Positions 49,201 through 61,200 of a stretch of 64,000 nucleotides of DNA are shown piece after piece. Each line of letters opens with the position of its first letter. The stretch's first letter is position 1. The notes below the pieces were generated by a model. That model had not been told where the DNA came from and searched no databases. It saw only the letters and a program-made list of their open reading frames with translations. The DNA is from Anopheles merus (lineage: Eukaryota > Arthropoda > Insecta > Diptera > Culicidae), in assembly GCF_017562075.2 (NCBI RefSeq), contig NC_054081.1, forward strand, positions 5,129,144 to 5,193,143, in the 5' to 3' direction. The translations under genes were made by a program, and so were the position numbers.

Positions 49201-52200
49201 GCATATCGTACGCTGCCGAGGTTGTGCCGGGTCTTGCCGTCGAGTGCTCAGGTTCCTCCCGAAAGAGTGAGGTGGAACTCTTTGCGTCAGATCCGTCGTC
49301 CGTAGCAAACAAACCAACGAAACAAAAAAAAACAATGGAACAGTGCGTGAGAGACAAAGAGTCAGCCAGGAAAGACCGAGAAGGATGACCGAGCCGAGCG
49401 ATTGAAAATAAAAGTACTCCTCTGGCAGGCAGCGTAGGAAGAAGGCGCAGCGCGGGGAGTGGGGTTTGGAGTCCGGAGTGGCGTGCATATCGAAACGAGT
49501 GTCGATAACAGCGGGACAAAAACAAATTTCTCTCCCCGTCAGGTTGCTCTTCTGCAGACTCAGCGCACCAGAGAGAAAAGGAAAGAGACAGCTGCCGTCT
49601 CCGCCCTCTGCGCAAGAGGGAGAGGGCGAGATAGAAAGCACTCGGCTGCTAGGAGTAGGTGGTACGGGTTTTCGCTGATAACAGCGCCGTGCCGTTGCGC
49701 GTCTACCTGGGCCGAAACCTGCGCAATGTGCTGGTCGTCGGCTCCGACCAGGCAGCAGCGGCACGCATCCGATCCCGAGCAGTGCGACGGTACGGTCACC
49801 ACGTACTCAGGTGCCGGCAGCCCTTGGCAGTGTTACCTTGGACTCGCTCGCGTGTGCGCTGTCGTGCTCCTCTTTTCCCGACTGCGCCGTGTGCCACTGT
49901 GCGTGTATGTGTGTGTGGGTGTGCGTCAAACAGGTTTGGCAGACTGTGTGTGTGTGTGTGTGTGAGTGTGGGGGGAGGGGGTGGGGGTAAGCAGTGCATC
50001 CCAGCAGTGTCGTCATGTGGTAGCACCCTGAACACCCTCTTCACCAGCAAACAACTTTAACGCCAACGACTCCATCCACCCAAAAAGAAAGTCGCGGAAA
50101 GGGGACAGGAGGGAGGGGAGTGTCCCTCGATCGCAAATGGGCCGGTCCCAGTCGAAGGAGCAGGCGCCGGGTGGCAACAACCCGTGGGAGGCGGAAATGG
50201 CCCGCAAGCAGCGCCGCGACCAGACCGCCCGCGAGCTGTCCCAGGAGCGGCGGGAGCAGGAGCGGCGGGAGCAGGAGCGGCGGGCGGCCAAGGCACGCCA
50301 GCGCGCCGAAAAGGAGGCAAAGCGGCAGCAGAAGAAGAAGAAGAAGCAGAAGCAGCTGGAACGGAAGGCGAGCGCGACCAAATCGAAGCAGCGCAGGTCG
50401 AAGCTGGACGAGCTGCGCGACACCGAGCCGCCGCCGATCGTGCGCAAGTCCAAGGCCAAGCTGGAGGAGAGCGACTACGACTCGGAGGCGAAGCGGCGGA
50501 TGCAGCACCAGCTCGCGTTCAACAGTGACATCTTCGTGCTCAACCAGCTGGTGCTCGGCGTCCAGTTCTACGGGAACTTTGAAAGGTAAGCGGGGCTCTT
50601 TTTTTTGGGGGGGGGGGGGGGAAGAAGAACTCCTTTCTCACTGGGTTTAGCAATCCCTTGGCACAGAATTGTAGCTCCGAAGTAGTTCTAGCAACCAACT
50701 CCAACCAACCTACCAACACCAACTCCAACACCTTTCAACCACTAGACATCTGTCTGCTCAACACATCTTGCAGAATCTCGCCAATATCCGGCTTCGCCTG
50801 AAGTGTTCGTACTTCGGACACGTCGTGATGGGTCGTTCCTCTTTTTTCTCCAACATTTGCCTTCGTGGTCATCGTACCCCTCGGTATGCGTGTGTCTGTG
50901 TGTGTGTGTGTGCATCGTGGTCATCTCCCCCCTCCCGTACAGGTGCCGAACGCTTATCTTATGGAAATGGCATTGCATACGCGTCAAGAATGCGCAGCAG
51001 CAGTACCAGCAGCGCAAACATTCCAACCCGCCCGAAAAGCCCAGGATGACCGGCCCGGTGGCACCGTCGGCAGCGAAGCAGCTGCGAAGCAGCAGCGAGG
51101 GCCTGTGGTGAGGGTTTCAGCCAGCAGCCACTCCAATTAGCAGCTGAAGTTGGAGGCGGAAACATCGGTCAGATCACGCAGCTCGCTCGGTGGTCTCGCG
51201 CACCCCCCTCCGACGTGGTGTGGTAGCGATGGTGATAAGCAACCGCTGCTGCCGAAGCAACCGTCGATGGCGGGGTCGTTGCGTGGACGAGATGATTGCT
51301 GTGTGATGACCGGTGTGATGTCACCAACCGTGCCGGTCACTTATTCTAATTGATAACGGTGTGCAAATACAGCGGGGAGTGCGTTCGCGGTACGTCCTGC
51401 TGTGGGTGATATCGCTGTGGGCGACAAGAGCAGGGCCCTTCCGTGCAAGATATCGCTCTTTTCTTTTTGAAAACATTGAGCTACAACAAGCTCATAGAGA
51501 ATCTTTTGGGTGTCCAAATTACGTCCTGGTTTGCGTGATATCGCCATAGGCTTTAGACGATACAGCTTTCCTTTCCCGTGGGTGATATCAGATATTGGGA
51601 AGTTGGAACTACAATTGTTAAAATTTGACCTTCGTGTAGTCTAAGAAAACTTCTCGGGCGTCCACTGTTCTTCCTACTATGTGCGATGCCGCACAGGCTG
51701 TAGACGATAGAGCATTTGCTACTCTATCCTAATTCATTTGCTAAATCATCCTCATTCATCATAAGGATGGATGTCTGGACTCCACTTTGACGCTCAATTT
51801 TCGTTCTTCAGTGTGAGATATTGCACAGGCTCTAGGCAGCATAGCACTTCACCTTCGTTGAGAGTTATCAGGAATTAAAAATGGCGAACTTTCAATGTCA
51901 AGATCAGATCTCAAAGCAGACCCAAAAATCCACTTGAACGTCTGATGCAATTCCTGCTGTGTGTGATAAGGCTATGGCTCTAAGTAATTTAGTAAATCCT
52001 TCCCTTGGGCATTCGGAATTCTGAACTTTTGATTTAAAAAGCGTAGTTCCTAGATGTTCCATTTGGACTTCCGATACTCTTCCTATTATGTGTAATATTT
52101 CATCGTCTTTGAGCGTAAAGTATTCTCTACCTTTAGGGTGTTAGGATTTTTGAACTCTTTATTTCAAAATCTGAACCCCAAGTAGATCAAAAAGGCCACA

Positions 52201-55200
52201 TCAGACGTCCTGATGCACTACCTGCTGTGTGTGACAGTGCGTAAACTCGAAGAAATAGAGCATTTCCTTGGAGCATTTGTTGCTTCCAACCCTCAGATAA
52301 ACACAGAAGAAAAAATACCTCGAGCACCAAGAAATCCACTCAATAGTCACCCCGTGAAACCAATTACGAAGGAATAGTGTGTACTGCGCTGCAAACAGAA
52401 CACTTCAGAGCAAGACACGATGACCGTGTCAAACTGACGCGTGTTTGCTTTTCCTTTCTATGTTGCCGCATCTGCCCCGGGGCGGGTAATCTACCCAGGG
52501 TAATCCCTTTGCCTCGCTAGGACAGATAGTACGCGAGCACTTCGGTTCAATTGCCCCGGTTACAAATTGAACATTATCGCTTCGAGTGTGCGAGAGTACC
52601 GAAACCGTGCCGACATGTTTGACCTGATAAGGCCGACCATGCGTCCGAAAGTGGGCAAAAGAGGAGGAGACTACACAGCTCACATACTTCCGCTTTCCAC
52701 AAGCAGCAAAAGGGATTGAGGTTGACCAGGTCATGTCTTGTGGGGGGGGGGGGGGCGCTCGCAGACTTCGCAGGTCGCGTGCTTGTATGAATGAAACTTC
52801 AGTACCGATCCCAAGGGGGGGCACAGGATCTGACTCACGCGATGAATCGGACGGGACTGGCGACGCGTCATAAATCATTCCGCCCCTCGTGTACCAGCCT
52901 GACAGCTTCGATTGTTTAACAATCTGTAGCCCCGAGCTCCGACAGGGGAGCCGCCTCATGAAACGAGTGAGCCGGCTACAATGTCGTGAGCCGGGTTGTA
53001 GCATTTGCCGATTTCTACAGATCGGCCGCCTGCCTGCTGTTTGGGACACGACGTACATACACACACACACACACATGCACACGGTGAGCATTGCTGCCGA
53101 ACGGTTGGGAAGGTTTATCATCAATCACCGATCAGATGTTTTGCTGTCGCGAGGAAGCTCAATGTCAGTACCACCGTGTCTGTTTGGGGCTCGGTGGTTC
53201 AGATTGGTTGAGCTGCAGGGTACACTTCTTACAGTGTTCCCGTTCTATGGGTTCTGGGCCATGGGTGCTAACCTAATCAATTTCAGCCCGGTACACGCGG
53301 CTGCTTGTTGTCGGTACTTGCGGCAGTTTTCATTCAGATGATTCAGTTTCATTCACACAGGTGCTAAACATATCTGGACCTAAAGGTGGTATAAACTCGA
53401 AAAGGTTTTTGGGAAGGTGTAGTGGGAACTCTCTCCCTCTCTCCAATCCACCGAGCTGAAACGGCACGGTGGGAAGCACACCTACGCTCCAAATTGGTAC
53501 ATCGTGCACCATTGTGGAATGTGAGAGTCTCCAGGGTGTGAGATAAGGTGACGAATGTAAAACCCAGCGCAAAGGCAGAGGCGCCAGCGAACACTCTCGC
53601 TCGGTTATCTCGGCAATGACGCTTCGACTCAGACATCCAATTGCGTTCTGGCGCGTTGCGAGATTGAGAAGCCGCCCGACCCCCGAAAAAAAGCAAAACC
53701 TTCATATCCTCTCGGACTGAGCCATTCGGGCTGAGACTTTGTCGCTACTTAGTGACTCGACGGCTGTGTCGTGTCTCCGTTCTCTTATCTGCCCGAGTGC
53801 ATCACATCGAGTGTACACTGTCGTGCCATCACCGTCCAGCGCATTGGAAAAGTATTTCTTTACGTCATGATCGGATGGATCGGCAGGGTACAGATATCCC
53901 GGAACAGTCTGACAACTAACTCTAGCCAGTCACACAAGTTTCGCTGGAACTCACAAACCTTTCCCTCACACTCTTCTGTTCTCCTCCAGGGAAATGTGGG
54001 AAGCGGTCGAGCGGAATCGCAACGAGGAGAACCGACGGAACGGGAAAACCTCGCGCCACTGCAAAACGGTCATCCTGCCCGACCGTCTGCTGGAGGCCGT
54101 CGACAAGCGGGTAAAGTTCTACGCCAAGTAAGTAGTCGCCCGTTTTGGATGATACCACCGTTCCCTGCGTGACCTCGGGTTAATTCCTTCTTTGTTGTGC
54201 CCCGCCCAGACACGGACCGAATAAGAACCGCCTGCTGCCGCTCCACACGCAGACCTGCTACGTCGTGCACGACAACATCGAGATCACGAACCCGGGCGAC
54301 AGCTCGGTCTACAGCATCCTGACGGACGCACCGATCTACAAGCTCGAGATCGAGGACGCGCTGGAGGACAAGCTGAAGCAGGCCGGTGTCGATGCCGGTG
54401 CGGTGCGGAAGCGGCGCACCCACTGCCACCACGGCTACATCAAGCTGAAGAGCGTCGAGTACATCAAGCCGAACAATCCGGCACCCGCCCTGGACCGCAT
54501 CCTGGCGTTCGGTGCCGAGCCGGGGCCGAGCGGGCTCGGCCCGAAGCTGCCGAACGGGATGGCGAAGGTGAACAGTCTCAGCGAAAGTGATACTCTCGAG
54601 GATGAGGACGACGACGAGGAGGAGGAAGCTGACGCAGAGGAGGATGACGAAACAGGGGCCGGGCGGGGGGCGAACCGGTTCGCCAAGCTCAAGTACCGGG
54701 ACAGCATCATGGTGAAGGCGAGCAACGGGGTGTACGGGAAGCGGCCCCAATCGCAGCTGCTGCTCGCGAACGCCGGCGTACCGTCGACCTCGACCAGCTC
54801 CACGTCACCGCCGAGCAGCGAGTACGACTACGCGTACATTACCGCAATCAACACGCACCAGCCGCTGAGCGTGATGCGGTCGGCCGGGGGAGACGAGGCG
54901 CCCGTCAGCACGACCGTCCTGCCGGACTACTGCATCACCACGATCTGCTGCCCGATCGAGGTGCACGAGGGCTACTACAGCGACGACGAGTCGGAGGGCA
55001 CCGACCACAAGCTGAGCATGTACCGGGGGCAGGGCGGCGGTGGCCCCAGTGGCAGTGGGAAGCTGCGACAGCAGCAGCACCACAGCAACGCGGAGTACAC
55101 GACCGAGCGGAGACAGTATCTCAACTCGAAGGGCTTCCTGGCGTACTTCGTCAACCTGTTCCAGGACACGCTCGCGGCCGAGCTCGACATCCCGGCGGAG

Positions 55201-58200
55201 GATCTGCGCAGCGCCACCTGGAAGGGGGCGGTCGTGTACAGCGGCCAGTGGGAGATCGTGCCGGCCATCCTGTCGCCGTGGCCGCGGGAAGCGATCGAGT
55301 GGGTGCACCGGAAGCGGGACGTGAAGATTAACCCGCTGACGCGGCAGAAGTTCCAGTGGCCGACGCAGCCGATGATCCAGAAGGTGAAGTCGTTCGGCTG
55401 CCACGTCATCCCGAGCGGGTACGCGCCGAAGCAGGGGCAGAACCGGCACCGGCAGCTCGAGTGGAAGATCGTGTTCCCCGAGGCGGAGCGGTACCTGGAG
55501 AGCTGCCTCACGGGGACGCAGATCAAGATCTACATGATCACGGTGCTGCTGCTGAAGACGTTCGTGGAGCCGACGCTAACGCCCGGCCTGAGCATGTTCG
55601 GGCTGGAGCATCTGCGGGCGCACCTGTTCTGGCAGTGCGAAACGAACTACGCGGCCTGGCCGGAAGACTACCTCGGGGAGGCGCTGCTGCGCTTCCTCAA
55701 CGCACTGCTCGACCGGATCAAGACGCACACGCTGCCCGACTACTTTCTCCCTGCCCGCAACCTGTTCGAGAACGTGCCGGAGCGGGTGCTGGTCGAGCTG
55801 CACAAGCGCATCTTCCGCATCACGGAGAACCCGGTGATGCATCTGCTGATAGCGCTGCGCAACCTGAAGCTGCCGAGCGCCCGGCTCGCCTTCTACCCGA
55901 AGGTGCGCATCAAGCGGCTGTACTCGTTCCTGGTGATCGACAACCCGCTCAAGATCGTGAACCCGATGCTGCGCGACGAGGACGAAAACCTGGCGGCGGA
56001 GGACTCGGACGAGAACGAGGCGAACGAGCGGGAGATCGCGGTCGGCTCGATGGCGTACTACCACCAGCAGGAGGTGGAGTCGCGCCGCAAGCGCACCCGC
56101 ATCGTGCGCTTTCTCGTCGCGGAGCAACTGAAGAAGGAGCGGGCGGTCCAGCCCGAGCGGCGCCAGTCGGTGGAGTCGATCGATCTGACGGTAGGTGCCG
56201 GTGTACGGTGTACGGGAAAGTAAACCACGCTGTCGTTTGTTGCGTGTGTCTGTTTTGGAGAAGGCTCGTTGATGTTGAGTAGTTTGTGTTCAACTTTCAG
56301 TTCCTTCCGCTCAAGCACATGGAGAATCTGCGGCGTCAGCTCATCTACGGACTGTTCGTGGAGCACTTCATCGAGATGGCGCGGGTGTCGGGCGGATTTC
56401 GGGCGCTCAACCAGGCGCTCATCTACCTGCGGCAGGCCGAGCGGCTGTGCAACCTGCTGGCGGACGACGAGGGCATTGAGGAGGCGCGCCAGTTCCTCAC
56501 GCAAATCTACGGCCTGCGGCAGGAGCTGGCCCGGGCCAGCGCGAAGGGGGCGGACCGGCCCGCCCTGCCGAAGCGCACCAGCACGACCGAGCGGCAGCAG
56601 CAGCAGCAGCAGCAGCGCCGGAAGGTGTCGGTCGCCCGGCAGAACAGCAAACGGACCACCTACACGAACGTCCGGCCGCAAACTACGTCCGCTGGTGCGA
56701 AGCGTCAGCAGCAGCCGCAGCGCTTCTTCTCGCCCGACGATGAAGACGAGGACGAGGAGGAGGAGGAGGAGGATGAATGGGAAGATGTGGAGCAGCGGCG
56801 CCCGTCCCGCCGGCTGTCGGCGCAGCCTGCGGGCGGGCTGCGCGGCCGCCGGCCGTCCCAGAAGCAGCAGCACCAGCACCAGCAGCAGGTCAGCGTACAG
56901 ATACACGCACCAAAGTCACCGGGGGCGGGACCGAGGCGGTCGGCCGGCGGACCGCCCCGCTCGTCCGACGAGATCGACGACATCTCGCGGCTGCTCGGGA
57001 ACGTTACGGTCACACCGAGACAGGGTTACCGATAGCTATCGGCGTGAATGTGCAGTAGGTGGAAGAGAGAGAGAGAGAGAGAGAGTAAGTGCGAGTGAGC
57101 GAGGATGAAAACAAAGGCGTCAGGAACACTCCACGAAGCGGTAGGAAAACCCTTTTTCTGTGATAAATGGTACCGGGTTACCATGGTGACAAAGCGGGAC
57201 AGCTGCCGCGCGGGTTCGGCCGCTGTCGGGCCGAAGTGTTATTGTACTAAAAGTAGCTGCTTGTACTAATAAACAAACAAAAATCTTACCACAAAAGTAA
57301 CGGGTTGTTTGTCCCGCGAGGAACTAGTTAGTGTAACCTGATGCTGGCGACGAACCCGATCGTGTCGCAGAAGAATTCGAGAAGCGTGAGCGTTTTGAAA
57401 GTTTCTAGCTAAAGCACGAGTAACCAGCTACAAGGAACTGGGCGTTTGGCTTACTTGCTTTCTAAGTAACTGTGAAATCGTGATACAATCTTTGGTACAG
57501 TGAGGAATAAAGACAACAGTACTCGGGCTGTGGTTACGTTCAACAAATTTATATATTTAAAAAAAATGCTAGCTGCGATCGGTCGAGCTCTGGGACTTGC
57601 TGCAAGCTCAGCCGGTGGCCAAGATCACTGCCCGCTGGACGAACTTTGTGCCAGGGCGATTCAACGAAAGAAAAAATATTCACACAACTTATTACACCCC
57701 ACTACCACAACTGTAGCTTTTTTTCATCCACGCTGTTTTGTGGCGTAATTTATGGATGTCAAAATGTACGAATAACGTCAGCCAATAACATGCTTACTAA
57801 TTTTGACAGCATTTTGGTAACGTAAACAAAAACAAATATCAAGTCCGTGCTCTGCACCTACCAATGGCGCTATATATAGTATATCAAGAATATGTGTTGC
57901 GTGATAGCCTTCCTGTACCGGTGATAAAATACGGTATACCCACACATAACAAGTTTTTTGTTGTTTTTTGCAATACGATCAAATTTCAATGATGCTCCAA
58001 TGCCCTTGCAAAGACAGCTGTTGGAATGAAGAAGTGGGTAAGAACACGTAAGAAGCGTAAACGTAACAGCACCTACAGTGATGGTTGAACCAATAGCGGT
58101 GGTATTGCTCTAAAATGCATTCCACGCAATTGTTTGGATTTAACTAAGTTTTTTTTGTCTTTTACAAAGCGTTTGAAGATTAAATCATGTTCGTTAAATA

Positions 58201-61200
58201 GCAGCCAAAAATTCATTATTTTGTTAAAGGTGTCTAAATGATTCCCAATATCTTTAGGATTTCATAAGGAAACTCATACCACTATTAACACTGTAAATAA
58301 CTATATTCTTGAGTATATTTAGAATATACAATGAAGCAATGTGACTGTCAGCAATGTACAATCGTGCCATGTTGAAACATTATTTCAGTTGATATTGTTA
58401 CTGTTAGCTAGTTGAATTTAAGCGATACCGGTCAAAATTACTAGGTCCAGTAGTTATAGTGTTCGGGAAAGATAGGTAACGACGAACACTGTGGATGGAC
58501 GATGGACACCTCACATAAATACTGGATAAAAGATATTATTAACCAGTTGAACAATGTAGCATCCAACCTGATATTGATGCAACACATTTGAGCACCATTT
58601 TTGCTATAATTTCTGTGCAATTTGGCCAAATTTGGGAACACAACAAATTTTCAACCGTGCTTGTGGATCTAATTGGGCTGTTGAGATCTTAAGCTCTACA
58701 ACTTTGCTGCTGCTTTCAATTGCTGATTAGCAGACGTCGTCATATTGATTCCAATTACGTCCAGCTGGAAGTTATGAACAAACCAGCCACTGGAGAAACG
58801 ATTGAAATCTACGAATTACAGAATAACGGTGAAAACGACCACCATACTTTGACCATTTCTTTGTTGAATTGAAGAACAGTGAAACTGATGCGACATCCAT
58901 CAAGGAATAGATAAGAGATTCTACAGCTTTTCAAAGATCGATGATTGAAAGTTGGATTTTGATTTGGGCATAGTTGAAAAATGACCTGAAGGGCCTATTA
59001 ACAACAGCACCGAACTTGCTGTAGTAGCGTGCTTGAGCAATTTCCTCTAATGAAAACCTAAATTATCCTTTCTTAAACTCGGAGCTAAGCCATAGCTGCT
59101 GGTGGTAGAGGTTACAGCAATGCCTAAGAACATGTTTCTACGAATTCATTCGTAGTGGCGCTCTGTTCCAAGGAAACGGAAAGCAATGGGTAACAATAGG
59201 GTAGCGGGTAAGCAATTAAAATACTGCAAGCCTGTTCAATTGCTAACGTTTTCTGTAAGTGATCATCTTACCCTTCATAGTGCCCATCTTTCCTATCGCA
59301 AGTCTTCCGCCATACCCGAGCATACCGAAACTGCACGAAAAATAAAAAACATGTTTTTAATTGATGACAGAAACAAAAGGCTGTGATGGAGCATCAAAAG
59401 TTTTAAAGCAATTTCTAATAAAATATAGACGTTTAATAAAGCCTGCACAGGTTCACATCATCACTGTATTCATAAATCTCCATATTTGAAATATTCCTTC
59501 CATCATGTTTCCGTCTTTACCTACCTTCTTTTAAATTCTTATCTTTTTTTAATGCATACATGCATAGAGAGAAGGTAGGAGAAAGTCGACAACCTTTTAT
59601 GACGATGACGATGGTATGACAATTAGTAGCGAAACCTGGAAAGTTGAAAATCTCTTCATGATTTCAGGAGTCCGTAATTGACTGACTGGTACTACAGAAG
59701 AGCAGCGTTCAACGAAAGTAGCTCAGTCCGGCTGTAGCTCAGTATAACGAACGCACTCGACGCACTCGCGAACTTGACAGTTCAAATGACTTGTGACCTA
59801 ACAAACATGTTAATATGTACTAAATACCATTGTTTAGTAGTGTTGCAAACATTTACCTGACCCAACAGGTTCGTGTGGCGTTCACACCACGAACTACCTG
59901 AGTTTCATTCATAAATTTGGAAATGAGCTAAGTCTGTCGAACGTGCCAATTGTCCCATTCGTCCGGTGTGAAAGTGCTCGGACAACCATTGCGATAGGTA
60001 CGACCATTGCTCAATTTTGACGCAATGATTTTCAACACTTTTTTTGTGTGATTGAAATGTGTTTGGTGAAAACCAAAATAGCCTTGTGATAAAAGCGAAA
60101 ATAAATGCGTAGGATTCAAAAAAAAATCCTGCATAGTTCGTTTCATGCTCGAAACAGCAAACGTGTTCGCCAATCAAAGCTTGATGATGCTGTACACGAC
60201 AACCGTGAAGCTCAGCAATCAAAAGGTCAAAAATCGATTCCGGTTATATTCGGTTTACTTTTTCGAAAAGCGTCTTTTACCGCGCTGTCGGGGGCATTCG
60301 AACGAAACAGCAGTTCCGCCTGGACGTCACCAACACCAACGCCGGCCGGCCACGCGTCAGCACATTGCAGCTCCGGTGCAGCACATGTGCAGGTACGCAC
60401 AATGGCACGCGAAACGTATCGACACAGACACCAGTGCAGCGCGGATTGCGTTTACACATACGACGAACGTGTTTCTACCCCGCCGAATAAGCTCGACCCG
60501 CACTTGGTTTGCAACAGCCGGGCCGGCCGCACCTACATTGCTCCGCTCCGGGACACGCAATGAACTGTCATTGCTGTTGTTATTGTCATTAGTAGTGTTT
60601 CGAGCTGTGCCATGCAAGTGCCACGTGTAAAGTGTGTGTCGGTGTTTGTTTTTTTTTTCTTGGGCCGCTGCCTACTCACCTCAACCCCGTGCTCGGTGTA
60701 AAAGTCGCCCGTCCCCATCGACGCGTACAGCTTGTAGCCCATCTTCTCCAGTATGCGGATCGAGGGCAGCAGCTCCATTTTATGCTGTGATTGCGTGTGT
60801 GCGTGAGTGAAAAAAAAACAGCAAAAATTAGTCGCCAAAGACGAAGAATTGTCAGACCACCCCCCCCCCCCCCCCCCCCCCTTTACCTTGTAGCTCCCGA
60901 TGCTGAGCAGGATGGACTTTTTCGGCATCTGAAAACCGGTTGACATCATCGCCTTCAGGTATGCTTCGTACCGGTTCTCGCCAAAGCACGCCACCTCCCC
61001 GGTCGAGGCCATCTCCACCCCGAGCATCACGTCCGCGCCGGCCAGCCGGGAAAAGCTAAACTGTGGCACCTTGACGCCCACCAGCCCCCGGCCGTGCATC
61101 ACCTCCACCGGCTCAATATCCGTGTGCCCGACGATCACGCGCGTCGCCAGCGCCACAAAGTCAAAGTCGAGCGTCTTCGACACGAACGGGAACGAGCGCG

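Larger units (their letters stand above)
57036..60679. other. 3' UTR of the Mab-21 gene and the rest of CAD intron 3
   Basis: The 3' UTR runs to the AATAAA at 57268 or another near 57504. The rest has no supported exon. It includes the diverged MITE relative at about 58085-58290 and AT-rich DNA to 60.1 kb. GC rises at 60.25-60.55 kb without a coding signal I trust. Confidence 0.5.

Noticed and set aside
55356..56282. 308-residue + strand frame inside Mab-21 exon 4
   Set aside because: Alternative frame of a GC-rich exon. Ala/Arg/Gly-rich composition, while the Mab-21 motifs are in the other frame.
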